From Tethya wilhelma (taxonomy: Eukaryota > Porifera > Demospongiae > Tethyida > Tethyidae): a stretch of DNA of 64,000 nt. The translations under genes and the position numbers were made by a program. The stretch spans positions 2,447,326 to 2,511,325 of the forward strand of contig CAXIPT010000001.1 in assembly GCA_964030475.1 (NCBI GenBank), written 5' to 3'. Positions 11,133-23,699 of the stretch are shown here, piece by piece; the stretch's first letter is position 1, and every line of letters begins with the position of its first letter. The notes below the pieces were generated by a model. That model saw only the letters and a program-made list of their open reading frames with translations, was not told the origin of the DNA and did not search any database.

Positions 11133-14100
11133 ATGCATGATAGATTCGATTCAAGAATGGATAGAACCACTGCTAATAAAAGTGTGCTGTACAATGACCC
11201 CGACGTATTTCGTAAGCGATGTCAAGTTGAAATGTTGGAGTACTTGAATCTGGAGTACATATTGCCACATTTGATGACTGCTGGACTACTAACACCAATA
11301 GAATTGGAGCATCTTTCAAACCAGTGTTTCCTATCTAAACATTTGCGCGTACTAAAGCTAACTAGGATACTCTCATCCAAAGGGGAATCTTGTGTCGAAA
11401 AATTTCTAGAATGTCTTGAGAAAGAAACAGCTCATAGGGGTCATGGCACATTATTGGAGAAAATAAATAGCAAGCTACTCTGTTCTTCTAACTCTCATCC
11501 TTTGTCTGCGGCACCAAATGAGAAATCCCATGCCCAGTGGGACCCATACTGTGGCTTAGGTATATCAAGCATGTACTCTTGGCTATTACCATACATAATA
11601 ATTTGCTACATTGCGTAATAAATCCTGATTCCTAGACCGACTTTTATTATTGATTACAGGGGTGAAACGAAAACTAGCAGATGATTCTGGTGGTGGCTCC
11701 TCATCAAAGCGATTGGCCTCAGGTCAGATTTACTTAATAATCTACACCACCAAATCATGTTGTTCCCACCGTCTACATGTCTGTGACGGCAGAACCATGG
11801 TAGTTGAGGGTATAGTAATAGCCTCATTCCCAGGCTCCTGGAATGAAGTTTCGAAGAAAATATTCAACAAGACTTCGAAGCTAGCCAAGCTATAGTTAAG
11901 ATTACTCACTTGTTAATTTTTCATGATTAATGATAGAAAATGAGGTCTGTAGATTATTTTTTACAAGGCACATCATTATCTATTCAGCTGCAGATGATTC
12001 ATTGCAACTTGGCATTATTCATGAACTGTGTGTCAAAGATATAGCACTTGAGGTACTAATTCCACATCTGAACAATCAGGATCTTTTGACTGCTAGTGAG
12101 GAGGAATATCTCTTGAATACTCAGTTGATGAAAGATGACAGGATTACAGCTTTGCTGAACTTCATCAGCAAGAGAGATGATGGGTTTTCTAAATTTGTGA
12201 CGGCTATTGGAAGGGAGAAATCCCACAGTGGCCACCAGAGTCTATACACAGCCTTGAATTGGGATAGTGTGGAAGTTGGTAAGAGAATTATTTTCAATAC
12301 GACGATGGCCTTTAAGCTAGGGTAGCCTCATTCCTTTGACCATAACCTTATAGACCCGTTGCACGTGACGTCACAGGTCACATGACATAAGAAAAGTCAG
12401 CCATCTTGGAGAACAATTTTGTACAGCGAGTATGGGAAGATAACAAAGAATCGTTTTTGTTGCTCTTAGCCCAGTCTGTTGTAACTTCTAACTTAGAAAT
12501 TTAGTATAGGCTAATAGTTAGACAAAATATATTGAAAAATCAGAACTTTTGCAGCAGCTGCTACGAAGATCGTAATATAACTGCCCATCTCTTGTCCTCC
12601 AATGGGCGGGGCTTATCTCCGTATACTCGAAATTTTTTCCGTAAATTTTTTGTAATTTTATTTTTTGAGCATGTGATGCTTGTACTTGCAACGGGTCTAT
12701 ACTCATGGACCAGTGAGTGTAAGGTCAAAAGGGAGAGTACCATAATTATGTTTGAATGTAAGGTCAAAGGGGAGAGTCTGGGAAGAGGCTAAAGATAGGG
12801 TGCACCATGTTACATATACAGGTCCTTATTGGCTTATTAGAATATTGGTACAAACCATAATGATAACAAACTTGTTCCCAGGCTCCTCCCTGTGAATACT
12901 GTACTGTCCAATGTCATGTACACAACACATGCATGTGGTTGTTGTTCACATTAGATGGTTTACAACTACACCCTGCAAGATTGTCTGAAACTTTTGAGTG
13001 CTACCAAACAAGTACCAACTGGACCGAGTCAAAGAAATTCATACCACAAGAACTAATTGGTATACAATCAATGCATAATCCTCAACCAATGTTGTTTTTA
13101 GAGTATGAACACTATCTTCGAAAGTACTACATGAGCAAAGATGTTCTTGAGGATCCCGGCAAATGGAGGCCAACCACAACTAAGAAATACATCAACCTCG
13201 CACTAATCGAAAAGGGGGAAGTAAACAAGACTGAAGCAGATGAGTACACTCAAGCAACGATCCATGGCAACATAGATGACATTATGAAACAAAAGAAGCA
13301 CATGGAACTAAGAGAGGTTGCATTACCAAACCGTGATGGTGAACCTAGCCCCCGATTCATCCTCGTTGAAGGAGCTCCAGGTGTAGGAAAGACGACCTTC
13401 TCTTGGGAACTGCCAAAGCAATGGGCAAATAGAAGTGTTCTACAGCAATTCAGGTTGGTTATTCTTTTAAGATTACGAGAGAAAAGAGTACAAGAAATGA
13501 AGTCTGTGTCTGATATATTTTTCTACTCGAACCTGGATGTACAACAACATGTTGCTAGAGAAGTGGAACGAACACATGGTAATGGTGTTCTTCTTATTCT
13601 TGAAGGCTTTGATGAACTACCTGTGGCAAAACGAGACGATGAGTTCATTCTCTTTCAAATCATAACAGGAGAGGTGCTTCCAGAAGCAAGCATACTTGTT
13701 ACCACTCGTCATTCAGCCAGTGATTATCTCATTCAACATTTCCCTGAACCAAATCAACATATAGAGATTGTTGGCTTCACAAAGCAAAACATTGAATCGT
13801 ACTATGAGAGCGTGATGATAAGAGGAACTAGAATGTTTGATGCGTTCAAACAATATTTAAGCCTCTACCCACATATACACAGTGCGATGTATGTTCCACT
13901 TCATTGTGCCTTTGTTGTAGAAGTATACATGAACAGTTTTCGTTCAAAGACAACAGATGAATACGTGTCTACAGTACCGAAAACAATCACAGAGTTGTAC
14001 TACTCCTTGGCAAAATGTCTGCTCCTTCGTTATCTCAAGAATCATAAGAAATATGGGAGTAGGAGCTTCCGTATATGAACTTTCAGTGATCTTCCAAAAA

Positions 14101-15458
14101 AAGTGCTAGAGCAGTTCCATGTGATTTGCAAAATGGCATACCATGGTTTGCTAGATGACCAAGTGATCTTTACCGACAGTGATGTACCACAACGGTTTGA
14201 TACTCTTGAACTGATGCAAGCCATTCCAGAACTTTTCATTGATGAAGGTACAGTGGTTTCATACAATTTCATTCACTTGACTCTTCAGGAATTCTTAGCT
14301 GCCTGCCATGTTCACTCCCTTGATTCACTGACTAGATGGATTGAAGAATTTCAACAGTTCAAAAACAATGGAAGAATGAAAGCAATGCTTAGATTTTTGG
14401 CAGGCTTGACTGGGTTATATGGAATGCGTAAAAAAACTATCCGAGAACTAATATTTCTTAAGGGTACAAAAGAAATCACAGTTGATGGACTTCATTGGCT
14501 GTTCGAAGCACAACTTAAAGAAGTTAGCTTCGCTGCTTCAGTTCTTGGCTCATCAGAGGTGAAGATAGACTGCACTTGGTCTACAGTGAGCCAATTTGAC
14601 TGCTTTGTGCTTGGCTACTGTATTGCAAGAAGCAAATGTAAATGGAGGCTTGAATTGTGCGAGTGTGATATTGATGACGATGGAATGATTGTTCTTGCAG
14701 ATTCTATTAAGGCTAACAAAGATGCCAACTTCAATGTTGGATCCATATCAGCCTTACGCCTACGGGGAAATGGTATCTCTTCTGCAGCTTTCTCTTACTT
14801 TCTACAAACAACACCCCAATCACTATTTGCTGAGTTGAAAGAGCTAGAGCTGGGAAATAATAAAATTAGCTCTGAATCATGTGATGTTGTTGCACGACAA
14901 GTAATGACAAACATAATGCCTAAGCTAGAAACTGTCAGCCTGAGTGGAAACCATCTTGGAAGAGGAGGTGCCATAAAACTTTTGCAAGCAATGCTAACAC
15001 TTCAGTCAAGAAAGCTTCTGTCTCTGTTTAATACTAAAGTGGGTACAGAAGAAACTAGTCTTGTTGCTGAGCTTCTTGAAAATCCACCTGGATGTGAAGT
15101 TGTCTATTTAGGAGGGACAATAGTCTCCACTGAGACTACAGAACGAATCTTACGTAGCCTTCTGAGCGAATCATCTAGCACTCGTGAACTTTACATTGGG
15201 GGAGCTAAATTAACTCCAAATGCAATTCTTCTGCTTACTGAAGTTCTAAGTAAAAATAGAAAACTAGAGGTTATTGATCTCAGATACTGTGGCATCAATG
15301 AGCAAGGTGGGAAAGACATTTTGCAGGCCCTGAGCAAAAACACTGAACTTAAAGACATCATGATAACTAAGGGCAATATTCTTGGAAAAGAAGAAGCAGC
15401 AGCTATAAATAGTCTGTTTCCACAAGAAGACTTCCAAGGTGTTGACTTACGCGCGTAA
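11133..15458 (+). CDS. NLR-type receptor: two death-fold domains, NACHT, LRR; one in-frame TGA
   Basis: Innate-immune style intracellular receptor. Exons: about 11133-11559 (start could be ATG 11133 or 11157), 11660-11722, 11988-12278 and 12955-15458. Exons 1 and 3 each encode a helical CARD-like domain (LEYILPHLMTAGLLTPIELE and ALEVLIPHLNNQDLLTASEE). Exon 2 is a short linker with KRKLADD. Exon 4 has a NACHT NTPase: P-loop GAPGVGKTTF, Walker B LLILEGFDELP and sensor ILVTTRHSA. Winged-helix and NLR-type leucine-rich repeats follow (ALRLRGNGIS, ELELGNNKIS, VSLSGNHLGRGG). The frame is open across the whole exon except for one TGA at 14076-14078, between SFRI and TFSDLPKKV. Both sides align to the family in the same frame, so this is a single nonsense change (possibly CGA to TGA), a null allele or a sequencing error. 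Only truncated NACHT protein would be made from this allele. Confidence 0.85.
12279..12954 (+). other. Large last intron of the NLR gene
   Basis: A 676-bp intron. It contains GCACGTGACGTCACAGGTCA near 12360, an overlapping E-box/CRE-like sequence, and TA-rich sequence. No coding potential is visible. Confidence 0.5.
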
Positions 15459-15576
15459 TGTCGTAATGCGCATGCTCAGTACGAAGTCAAGGACGCTCGC
15501 TAGGCGCTATCACTTCATGGGGTCCAGAAAATGACTAACCAATGGTAGCTTCCCTGATCACTTTCCACCATTAGAA

Positions 15577-16751
15577 ATGAAAAGGCAGAGTGTAAACTAC
15601 GTAGACGACGGCCATCATCGCTACACCCCCCAAAGACTTCACCGAAGACAACTCAACAGACTCACTACAATCCGCCTCGCAGAAGAAAAGCCAATAGTGA
15701 GATCGCCGCGGCCTCAGAATTTCAATCGGGAACTTCTTACCATCAGCAAGGCATATGCAGCAACTACCCCGAATAACAGGAAAGAAAATAATAATCCAGC
15801 TCTGCAGGGAACATGGCCAGGTATTTCAACCACTAGAAAGGCCACAGAGGAGTCTGCACTTCCCATACCAAAGTTCCAAGTACCGCAGACAACACTGGAA
15901 GTGCACGCAGATCCTGTGAGATACAGGGTGAAGAGGACCAACCCAGAGCCACACGTGTGGCAGTGCTATGCTCGTGAGTGGGATATGATGCAACTGCGTT
16001 GTCGAATGGGCCCAGCCACAAAGGCAGGCCTCAACTTGTACGTAGGTCCATGTACGCAATATGTACCTCTACACAGATCCTTCCACAATGTCTGTGTCAC
16101 GTATTTCCATGCAGGCCAAAAATCTCAAAAAACTCATCAATTGTACAGTGCAAGACACAACCACCAGCTTCCATGTGAGATAAAGATTAATTTATAGTAA
16201 CTGGTGTATATATATATATAAACTGAGATAATTACAAGAATATTTTTTCAGTAAAAAGCCAGTCACATGTGCCTGTAACAACATCAAGAGAGCTACTCAA
16301 GACAACCACTACCATGAAGAACTTTTGTAAGTGTAACAAATTTTGTGACATCAAAATAATAATAATTATTATTAAAACACAATGGCTGCATACAAATACA
16401 CACACACAGTGCACGTCCAATGCCTGGATACGGAGGATTTGTCCCACGAAATGCAGTCGAGCCTGAACCCATCACGGATGAAGACTGTATCACTTCCAAC
16501 ATGTGCAGTACAGCCGGAAGAACTTACAGGTGCTGTGCTCTAGTCTACTATGAAACAAGCACATACCTGTGCAGTGTGCACACATAATGTATAAATTATT
16601 GAGTGACACGTGCTCTGGCATAATATACTTTGTACAGGGGCTTTCCAGGGTCAGAGTACACTTACAGAGAGATGGCATTTGCTCACAATGGACCTCTATC
16701 AAAGACTGTTACTCTCACCTATCCTTTCAACCCTTTCAACAAGGTTGAGTG
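15577..16751 (+). CDS. Small protein with PGYGGFVPR motif, possibly an axonemal microtubule inner protein
   Basis: The reading frame opens at ATG 15577 (MKRQSVNYVDD) and runs through a basic, Pro-rich region to about 16170. Later exons at about 16259-16327, 16410-16529 and 16638-16751 end at a TGA. The third-from-last exon junctions could not be phased with certainty. The clear signature is RPMPGYGGFVPRN followed by an acidic stretch and a C-terminal YPFNPFNKVE. Proline-framed PGYxGFVPR repeats are typical of small ciliary or sperm microtubule-associated (SPMIP/CIMIP-type) proteins, so a role inside the flagellar axoneme is inferred from the motif alone. Convergent with CTU2, with about 130 bp between stop codons. 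Confidence 0.5.
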
Positions 16752-16881
16752 AAGAACTTACTTTGTGTACAAATTAACAACTTACAAGATGGGAAAAAAA
16801 TCATCTATATATATATGAATTTTTGTTCTAATAAATAAATATATAAATGTTTATTTCTTTCTGTTAAAAAATGGCTGTTAC

Positions 16882-19828
16882 CTAGTGGTCAGCATTGTCA
16901 AGAAGAAAGTCTTGAATTTGGGCTTTCATTGAATCTCTGATAGAAAGCAAACATACCCTAAACTGTAGATCCTTTAAAAAATTTTTTTAAAAAAATGGCT
17001 CTGTACCTATCAGATTCCATCGGGACATTTGAGTCTTCTGCACCAGCTTTAGAAGCAGTGAGTACAAATGGAGGTAGGTTGCCTGCACCATGTTTCTGAG
17101 GGTGAAAAAGAAGGTAGGAATCTCAAAAGGAACACCAGAGGTACGATTCAACGATACTAACCATATCCTTCACTGTCAACCTGCACCCTGCACAGACAAG
17201 ACTACATAATACCGTTAGTGTACACAGTTATGTAGTGTACAGATAGTGTGTACCGTAACATAGTGATTCCCAGACATTTTGAGAGATTGACGGTGCTCTT
17301 ATTTCAGAGAGATTCAAGTGAGTAAAGACCGACTTGTCATCAATTTCTCCAAGTGGTGCCTGCATGGAACACTGATAAAGACAATTGCTATAATTATACA
17401 ACCAACACATGTACCTGACAAAGAGAGCAAATTGATTTCACCCCTTCTTGATCCTTGGAAGAGCCAACTGTCAGCTTATCACCAGTCCTAAAGCATTAAG
17501 AGTAACCCCGCATGCTAAAGTGCCAATAATTTTACTTCTCAACTTTTACCTGAAAATGGTATTTGTAGTGGAGGGAAAGTCACTCTGTAGCCCATTAATA
17601 AACGACTCTGTCAACCTTTCTATACTTGCTTTCTCTGGTGTCTAAAATAAACGAGCAACAATTATTATCAAAAAAAAAGAAAAAAAAAGAACTCACCATG
17701 GTTGCCAGACTAGGAACAGTCACAGTTGAGAGGTCATTAAGGACAATGTGGGTAGCAATTTCACGACTTGGAAACTCTCTGCATAGTTGGTATCACATAA
17801 AACAGGGTATAGGGAAGCCTACCAATACAACCATGACTCATAAAAGCCTGTGTACCAGCACACACCTCAAAGGCCTCACAAACACTACATCTGAACAACG
17901 GTTGTCAACAAAGCCCTGTAGAAGAATAAAATCATGATGTACGAAACAATGTCATACCAGAAAAGGAACCCATTACCGTGTCCAGAGGAAGTGTTGATCC
18001 CTTGCCTTGCGCAATGTTGCCTAATAGCCTCACTGCCAACCTAGTGGCATTATCTCCAACCATGACCTACATTCAAGTGGGGGGCAAATCAATGCATGGT
18101 CAAGCGCTGCCATACACTTGAAGGGCATGCAGCTAGTTTGTTTGCCATTGACCCCTGTGACCCCTAACTACTCTATTGTCACCTCCACCTAGCAATTAGC
18201 CTATAAAAAATTTTGGTTGCTAGGTAATGGCAAACACACATACACACACTAGAAGATGCAAGTTAAAATCAAAAAAAAAGTTTTACCTTTGTGAAACCAT
18301 ATTTTATGGCAATATCTGTTAAGAGTTGATGCCTACAGGGATTTTACATTAACATAAGACTTATGGTGATAATTATTTCAAAGTCAACCAGCCAAACCTT
18401 AGAGACAATAGCAAACCCTCCTTTGCAGTTAGAGACTTTGTGTTTTTGAAGAGTTCTACGAGCTGTTGCTCCAGAGAAGGGTCAACCTTCTTGGTGAAGA
18501 AACTCATCAATCGATGGTGAAGATCATCTCGTTCTTCACTGGGTTCTTCACTGGTAGGTTCCGACAATAAATGGCTTTTAGGTTTCATCTTTGGAAGATC
18601 AGGATCATTGGCTGTATTTCCAGCACTTGGTCTCTCATCGGGCATACAAGTACTCACTGATGCTGCACCACTCTGACTTAGGTCAATATCACTGGGTGTG
18701 TTGATTGATGGCTCACTGTGGGTATCAACAGACTGGAGTTGGTCAGTGGAGTAGGCTTCACAAGGACCAAACACTTGTTCTAATTGAGTGAAATAGGCAG
18801 GAAAACCGTTCTGTGATACAATGCTGAGGACACTTGATGCAGTCTCACACCTCTCTGTTAACTCCTGGTTTAGTATAGCTCCCTCTAATTACAAGGAAAG
18901 AGAGAAACATTAGTGCCTATTGCGGCACATCCAATGTCAATTTTCAATGACATACCATCAATATAAATTACTGATGGAGTAAAGTTCAACTTCTTTCGCA
19001 CACGATTGCTCAATCCCTATCCATAAAGATAAAATTTGTAACAGGAAAGCAAATCATTGATTCACAGTACCTCTTCGACCAGGGCTAGCATGACCCTTGA
19101 ACTGAGACCTCCAGAGAATGCCAACAGCACCTGATTGATGTGACAATGGGTACAATTTATAAATACCATTATTGAGCCTGTGTTACTCAAATACAATTAT
19201 TTATATAGCTGCTAGTATCATCAGAGACTAGCCCAGCCTTGTTAATAGGCTATTATCTTCACACCACCTTATTTATTTGTCTCACAGGCCAGACCTCCAA
19301 GAAGGGGTAGGCTCACGAGACTACAACTTAAAAGCTTGCTGGATGGAAGAGAAAAATTTGGGCAGCCATCAAAAGTCTGTCCCAGGGCTACACTGATTTG
19401 AGCCACGAGGTATGGCTGTGCATGCAAGAACTCTAGGCAATGCAAAAACAAATAACCTTCTCTCTTGGTGAAAATATTCTCGACTTTCCAAGTATGGAAC
19501 GAAAACGATGAGTGAAGTATACATTGAAACAGTTCCTGTTGAAATATTATTCCAATATAGTTAATAGCTACAACGAAACGATCAAAGAAAGACAAGAAGC
19601 TGAACAACTCACTTGCAGAATGGATCCTTAGTTCTAGCTATGGAAACAGCATTATTCTCACACTTCATACATCTGGTAGACTGGCCAGTACTGTATGTCA
19701 TCATGTGTACAGTAAACACAGCCTGGCACAGAATAATCATAAGCATCTAACCTAATACCAGTAATTTTTCTTTGTGATACTGGATGGCTGTCACCCTCTA
19801 GCTCTAGCTCCTCCTGTACAGTGCACAT
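16882..19828 (-). CDS. CTU2: Cytosolic tRNA 2-thiolation protein 2 (CTU2/Ncs2)
   Basis: Partner of CTU1 in thiolation of the wobble uridine (s2U34) of cytosolic tRNA-Lys, -Glu and -Gln. Sixteen exons on the minus strand were traced: 19752-19828 (ATG), 19613-19690, 19457-19535, 19071-19130, 18956-19016, 18398-18884, 18287-18332, 17977-18066, 17866-17915, 17697-17778, 17550-17641, 17415-17487, 17254-17371, 17162-17187, 17007-17095 and 16882-16936. They sum to 1563 bp (520 residues) with consistent phases. Seen: RCMKCENNAVS and DPFCKNCF near the N terminus, the PP-loop-like VLLAFSGGLSSR, VMVGDNATRLAVRLL, DVVFVRPL, and Cys pairs CSLCQ and CYGCR. The C terminus is IQDFLLDN. Length and order match the animal family. 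The long exon 6 has a Ser/Pro-rich insert that I take to be disordered. Confidence 0.93.
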
Positions 19829-20437
19829 ATCTGCATAGAGTGCTCTTTAAATAGAAGAGTTCCTCGTTCCCGCGATCCCTCTACTGGGCATGCGCAGTGC
19901 TCTACTACACGAGCTTGCGCCGAGCTAGAGGATCTGTCCTTATCCAATGATTAGTTTGAGAGACGTCAAGATCATAAGACACACTGACAGTCACACTCAT
20001 GTGTTGCAACTCACTGGTAAGTTATCAGTGTATTGCGTGTTCATTGGCATTGCCATTGATAATCATTAGTGAGGCAATAACTAGAGCAGTTGAGTCTTAC
20101 AGGACTCACTCACTGCATCAGTTATCACTATCACAACAGATTAGTTGCAAGGATACTCTGTGTGGAAGTTGAGCTTTTCTTTATCTCAATGGCCTTGACT
20201 TATGTCAGTAAAAACAAAAATAATTAAGGTAGACACGATTAGGTAGTGATCCCTAGTAGCTAATGGGATCAGTGCAAACGGAATCAAGAGCCGTGTCAAT
20301 AAAACATAGCTACATTAGTTCGTATTGTTCATACAATTAGATAAATGGTTTCAAGCATGACTAGGTAGTGTATTAAAGGGATCGGTACATTCAGGAACCA
20401 TGTTGCCCTGTCAATAAATATAGCTACACCAATTCAT
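19829..20437. promoter_or_regulatory. Shared upstream region between CTU2 and the PLP decarboxylase
   Basis: About 610 bp separates the CTU2 start (minus) from the first possible coding sequence of the decarboxylase (plus). It has a CpG-containing stretch near 19865-19925 (CCCGCGATCC, GCGCAGTGC) and otherwise AT-rich sequence with two diverged direct repeats around 20220-20290 and 20340-20410. No gene is visible. Bidirectional promoter use is inferred from geometry. Confidence 0.5.
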
Positions 20438-20639
20438 ATGGCTTGTACAAATGGACTGGACTCAGCCATTCATACCAACCATACCAACCATGCTCAGAAG
20501 ATTGGTAGCAATTACATCAGACACTTCGCATCTATAAAAGATCCAGTGTTGCTCACTGCTTTATTGCTCACATTATTCAGTGGAGCAACTGTACACTTTC
20601 TGCATGACAGCCGTACCTACTCTCTCAGTAGATTGAAAT

Positions 20640-22538
20640 ATGAGTCAGAGTCAGTGCATCTGTGTGCATGCAGGCCAAGCTCAAGAGCCAGTGGGTGTTG
20701 AACCTAATTATGGACCTGAGAGGCTTCCTTGGTCTTCAACTGTTTCTGATATGGCCTACACTCAAGATGGAGAGCTCCTTGTGTCCAGGCCTGTCCGAGA
20801 TCCACTGGATAATTATGCTGCTGTGAATGCTCATGTTACTGGGAAGTACTACCAGGTGCCGTCCAAGGGTCTCACTGTAGAACAGCAAACTGATGCCCAG
20901 AAGGAAACACTCGAGGTCTTGCAGAAACAGCAATCTACTGCCATTGGCTACCAGACAAACAACTACATGCCGCAGTACCGTGAACCACTTTCTGCACATC
21001 TCGAATTTATGAGCAACAATATTGGTGATCCATACGAGCCTGGGAGCTTCACCATGAATACCAAATGGATGGAGTGCAATGTTCTAGACTACTATGCCTC
21101 CCTGTGGAATGCAAGGTGGCCTTACAAGCTGGAGGATCAAGAGACCTACTGGGGGTATGTTCTTACAATGGGTTCTACTGAAGGAAACCTGTACGCTGCA
21201 TGGAATGCTCGTGACTATCTCTCGGGAAAGTATTTGTTCTATGATCCTGATCAACTTGAACGTGCCCTGGTGAAAAGTGTCCGAGACAAACTTGTCCCAG
21301 TTCCTCGTTCTATCGGATATGCCTATGCCCAAGCAAAACTAAGGAGTTGTCGCAGAGGAGAAGCAGATCCTGATGAACATGCATTTGAGCCTGTGGTGTT
21401 CTACTCTGAAGATACCCACTACTCCAATATCAAAGCAACCCAGACCATTGACATCCCAACATTTGCCACAATCGGTCAACAGCGCTATCCGGGAATGTGT
21501 CCACTGGAAGGCTACACAGATTGGCCAACTGAAGTCCCATCAAAAGATGGAGCCTTGGGACCAGGTACGGTCGACATTGATGCACTGATCACCTTGGCTG
21601 AGTTCTTTGTGCAGCGAGGCTATCCCATCTATGTTGTCCTCAACTTCGGATCAACCTTCAAAGGAGTTTACGATGACGTTGAAGAAGTCACTTCTCGACT
21701 GGAAAAGCTTCTAAAAGACAATGACATGTATGAGAGGGAAATTGAAGTGGAAGGTGGAGACACCGAAATAAGAAAAGGATTTTGGATTCACGTTGACGGT
21801 GCTCTGGGTGCGTCTTATATGCCCTTTATTGAGATGGCTGCCAAAAACAACATCAGGCCTGGTCTTGAGCCTGGTCCAATATTCGATTTCAGGCTTGAAA
21901 TGGTCTCCTCCATTGTTGCGAGTGCTCACAAATGGCCTGGCTCTCCTTGGCCTGCGGGAGTCTTCATGACGAGGAACAAGTATCGAATCAAGTCACCATC
22001 TGGTACACCAACGTATGTCGGTGCTCCTGATACCACATTTGCAGGATCTCGTAATGCCACCTCTGCCGCAATCTTCTGGACGTACATCAGCACCCATTCG
22101 TATGACAAGCAAGTGAAGAAGATTCTCGATTGCCTCGATGTGGTGAATTATGCCTATGCCAAGCTCAAGAAACTCGAGCAGGATATTCAGCAGGATTTGT
22201 GGGTCACCCACAGCAATCCACTCTCTCTCACCATCCACATGAAGAGGCCCAACGAGGAAATATCTTATAAGTACTCCCTCAGTAACGAAGATCTGCTTGT
22301 GAATGGCAATGAGAAGAGGACGTATGCTCACATCTACTTCATGGAGAATGTCACCTTTGAATTGGTCGATCAGCTCATTGCAGATCTCCATGCAGATGGT
22401 GCTATCCCGCCACAAAATCCAACAGTGGAAGCGTCCAACATGCTCCAATGGGTTCGCAAACACAAGAAGAGGTTTGTCCATCGCCCCAAGCCTATTCCTC
22501 TTCGTCACGTTCCCATCATTGGTCGTGCCTGGAAGTAA
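20640..22538 (+). CDS. PLP-dependent group II decarboxylase, histidine-decarboxylase-like, almost intronless
   Basis: A 632-codon uninterrupted frame for a fold-type I pyridoxal-phosphate enzyme. Seen: TMGSTEGNLYAAWNAR (substrate and phosphate-binding region), FWIHVDGALGASYMPF (Asp that pairs with the PLP ring) and SAHKWPGSPWPAGVF (the Lys that forms the Schiff base). The GSTEGNLY and SAHKW pattern resembles the histidine/serine decarboxylase subgroup more than animal aromatic amino-acid decarboxylases, so the likely product is an amine. The substrate is inferred. The true start is unsure. ATG 20640 is used here, but a separate frame from 20438 encodes a hydrophobic segment (PVLLTALLLTLFSGA) that may be a first exon giving a membrane anchor. 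The C-terminal extension beyond 22300 is basic (KHKKRFVHRPKP). No intron breaks the catalytic part, unlike nearly all neighbours. Confidence 0.8.
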   Translation: MSQSQCICVHAGQAQEPVGVEPNYGPERLPWSSTVSDMAYTQDGELLVSRPVRDPLDNYAAVNAHVTGKYYQVPSKGLTVEQQTDAQKETLEVLQKQQSTAIGYQTNNYMPQYREPLSAHLEFMSNNIGDPYEPGSFTMNTKWMECNVLDYYASLWNARWPYKLEDQETYWGYVLTMGSTEGNLYAAWNARDYLSGKYLFYDPDQLERALVKSVRDKLVPVPRSIGYAYAQAKLRSCRRGEADPDEHAFEPVVFYSEDTHYSNIKATQTIDIPTFATIGQQRYPGMCPLEGYTDWPTEVPSKDGALGPGTVDIDALITLAEFFVQRGYPIYVVLNFGSTFKGVYDDVEEVTSRLEKLLKDNDMYEREIEVEGGDTEIRKGFWIHVDGALGASYMPFIEMAAKNNIRPGLEPGPIFDFRLEMVSSIVASAHKWPGSPWPAGVFMTRNKYRIKSPSGTPTYVGAPDTTFAGSRNATSAAIFWTYISTHSYDKQVKKILDCLDVVNYAYAKLKKLEQDIQQDLWVTHSNPLSLTIHMKRPNEEISYKYSLSNEDLLVNGNEKRTYAHIYFMENVTFELVDQLIADLHADGAIPPQNPTVEASNMLQWVRKHKKRFVHRPKPIPLRHVPIIGRAWK

Positions 22539-23049
22539 AGGAGTAGATATCTCCAGTTTGTTTGGACTTGAACAAATAATGTTGAGCAGAAATTTTGTAT
22601 GCTGTTAAAAAAATTATTTTAGGCCATTGTTTGTAGAATTTGAACTGTAGGAAAAAAAAAACCTGTAAGAAATATAATTAAGTTCTAGATTTTGATTGCT
22701 GCTGCTCTTCTTTAAAAAATTACGTAATACATGATTGACTATATACTAGAATAATGGGCTATGGGGCTATAATGTTATGTACTATATTGACCAAAAACCA
22801 CTGATCTATATATTTACCCTAGTGCATAAATAATATAGACAACTTGAGTTCTACATACATAGAGCTACTTCTGTTGTTTCATACACAACCTGCCTATAAA
22901 ATAAACTGGTATATTAATTTAATATCCAACACAATTAATAACTATAATTTTATCACAAAAACATTTTATACAATGTCATGTACAGTCATGCAATTGTAAT
23001 GTCGAGTGCATAATGTCTAGGAGTTAGATAAAAACAGTGTGGACATTGG
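22539..23049. other. Convergent intergenic region
   Basis: AT-rich sequence between the decarboxylase and the end of the SLC6 gene. It has possible AATAAA-type signals on both strands (for example around 22574 on plus and near 22900). No gene is seen. Confidence 0.5.
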
Positions 23050-23201
23050 TCACTCTATCTTTCCATTGGGAGTGCTAAAACTTGGGACATCATCTTCGTA
23101 GACAGTCTTCTCAGGGCGATGGTCCTCCATCTCCATTTGGTAGGGGATAGAGTCCTCGTCAACTTGTGGCTCCCACTTACCACGCCATCTAATGAGACCA
23201 G

Positions 23202-23264
<63 letters not shown>

Positions 23265-23699
23265 NNNNNNNNNNNNNNNNNNNNNNNNNNNNNNNNNNNN
23301 NNNNNNNNNNNNNNNNNNNNNNNNNNNNNNNNNNNNNNNNNNNNNNNNNNNNNNNNNNNNNNNNNNNNNNNNNNNNNNNNNNNNNNNNNNNNNNNNNNNN
23401 NNNNNNNNNNNNNNNNNNNNNNNNNNNNNNNNNNNNNNNNNNNNNNNNNNNNNNNNNNNNNNNNNNNNNNNNNNNNNNNNNNNNNNNNNNNNNNNNNNNN
23501 NNNNNNNNNNNNNNNNNNNNNNNNNNNNNNNNNNNNNNNNNNNNNNNNNNNNNNNNNNNNNNNNNNNNNNNNNNNNNNNNNNNNNNNNNNNNNNNNNNNN
23601 NNNNNNNNNNNNNNNNNNNNNNNNNNNNNNNNNNNNNNNNNNNNNNNNNNNNNNNNNNNNNNNNNNNNNNNNNNNNNNNNNNNNNNNNNNNNNNNNNNN

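Noticed and set aside
21993..22508. 171-codon minus-strand frame opposite the decarboxylase
   Set aside because: It is a shadow of the conserved plus-strand enzyme, which has clear PLP motifs.
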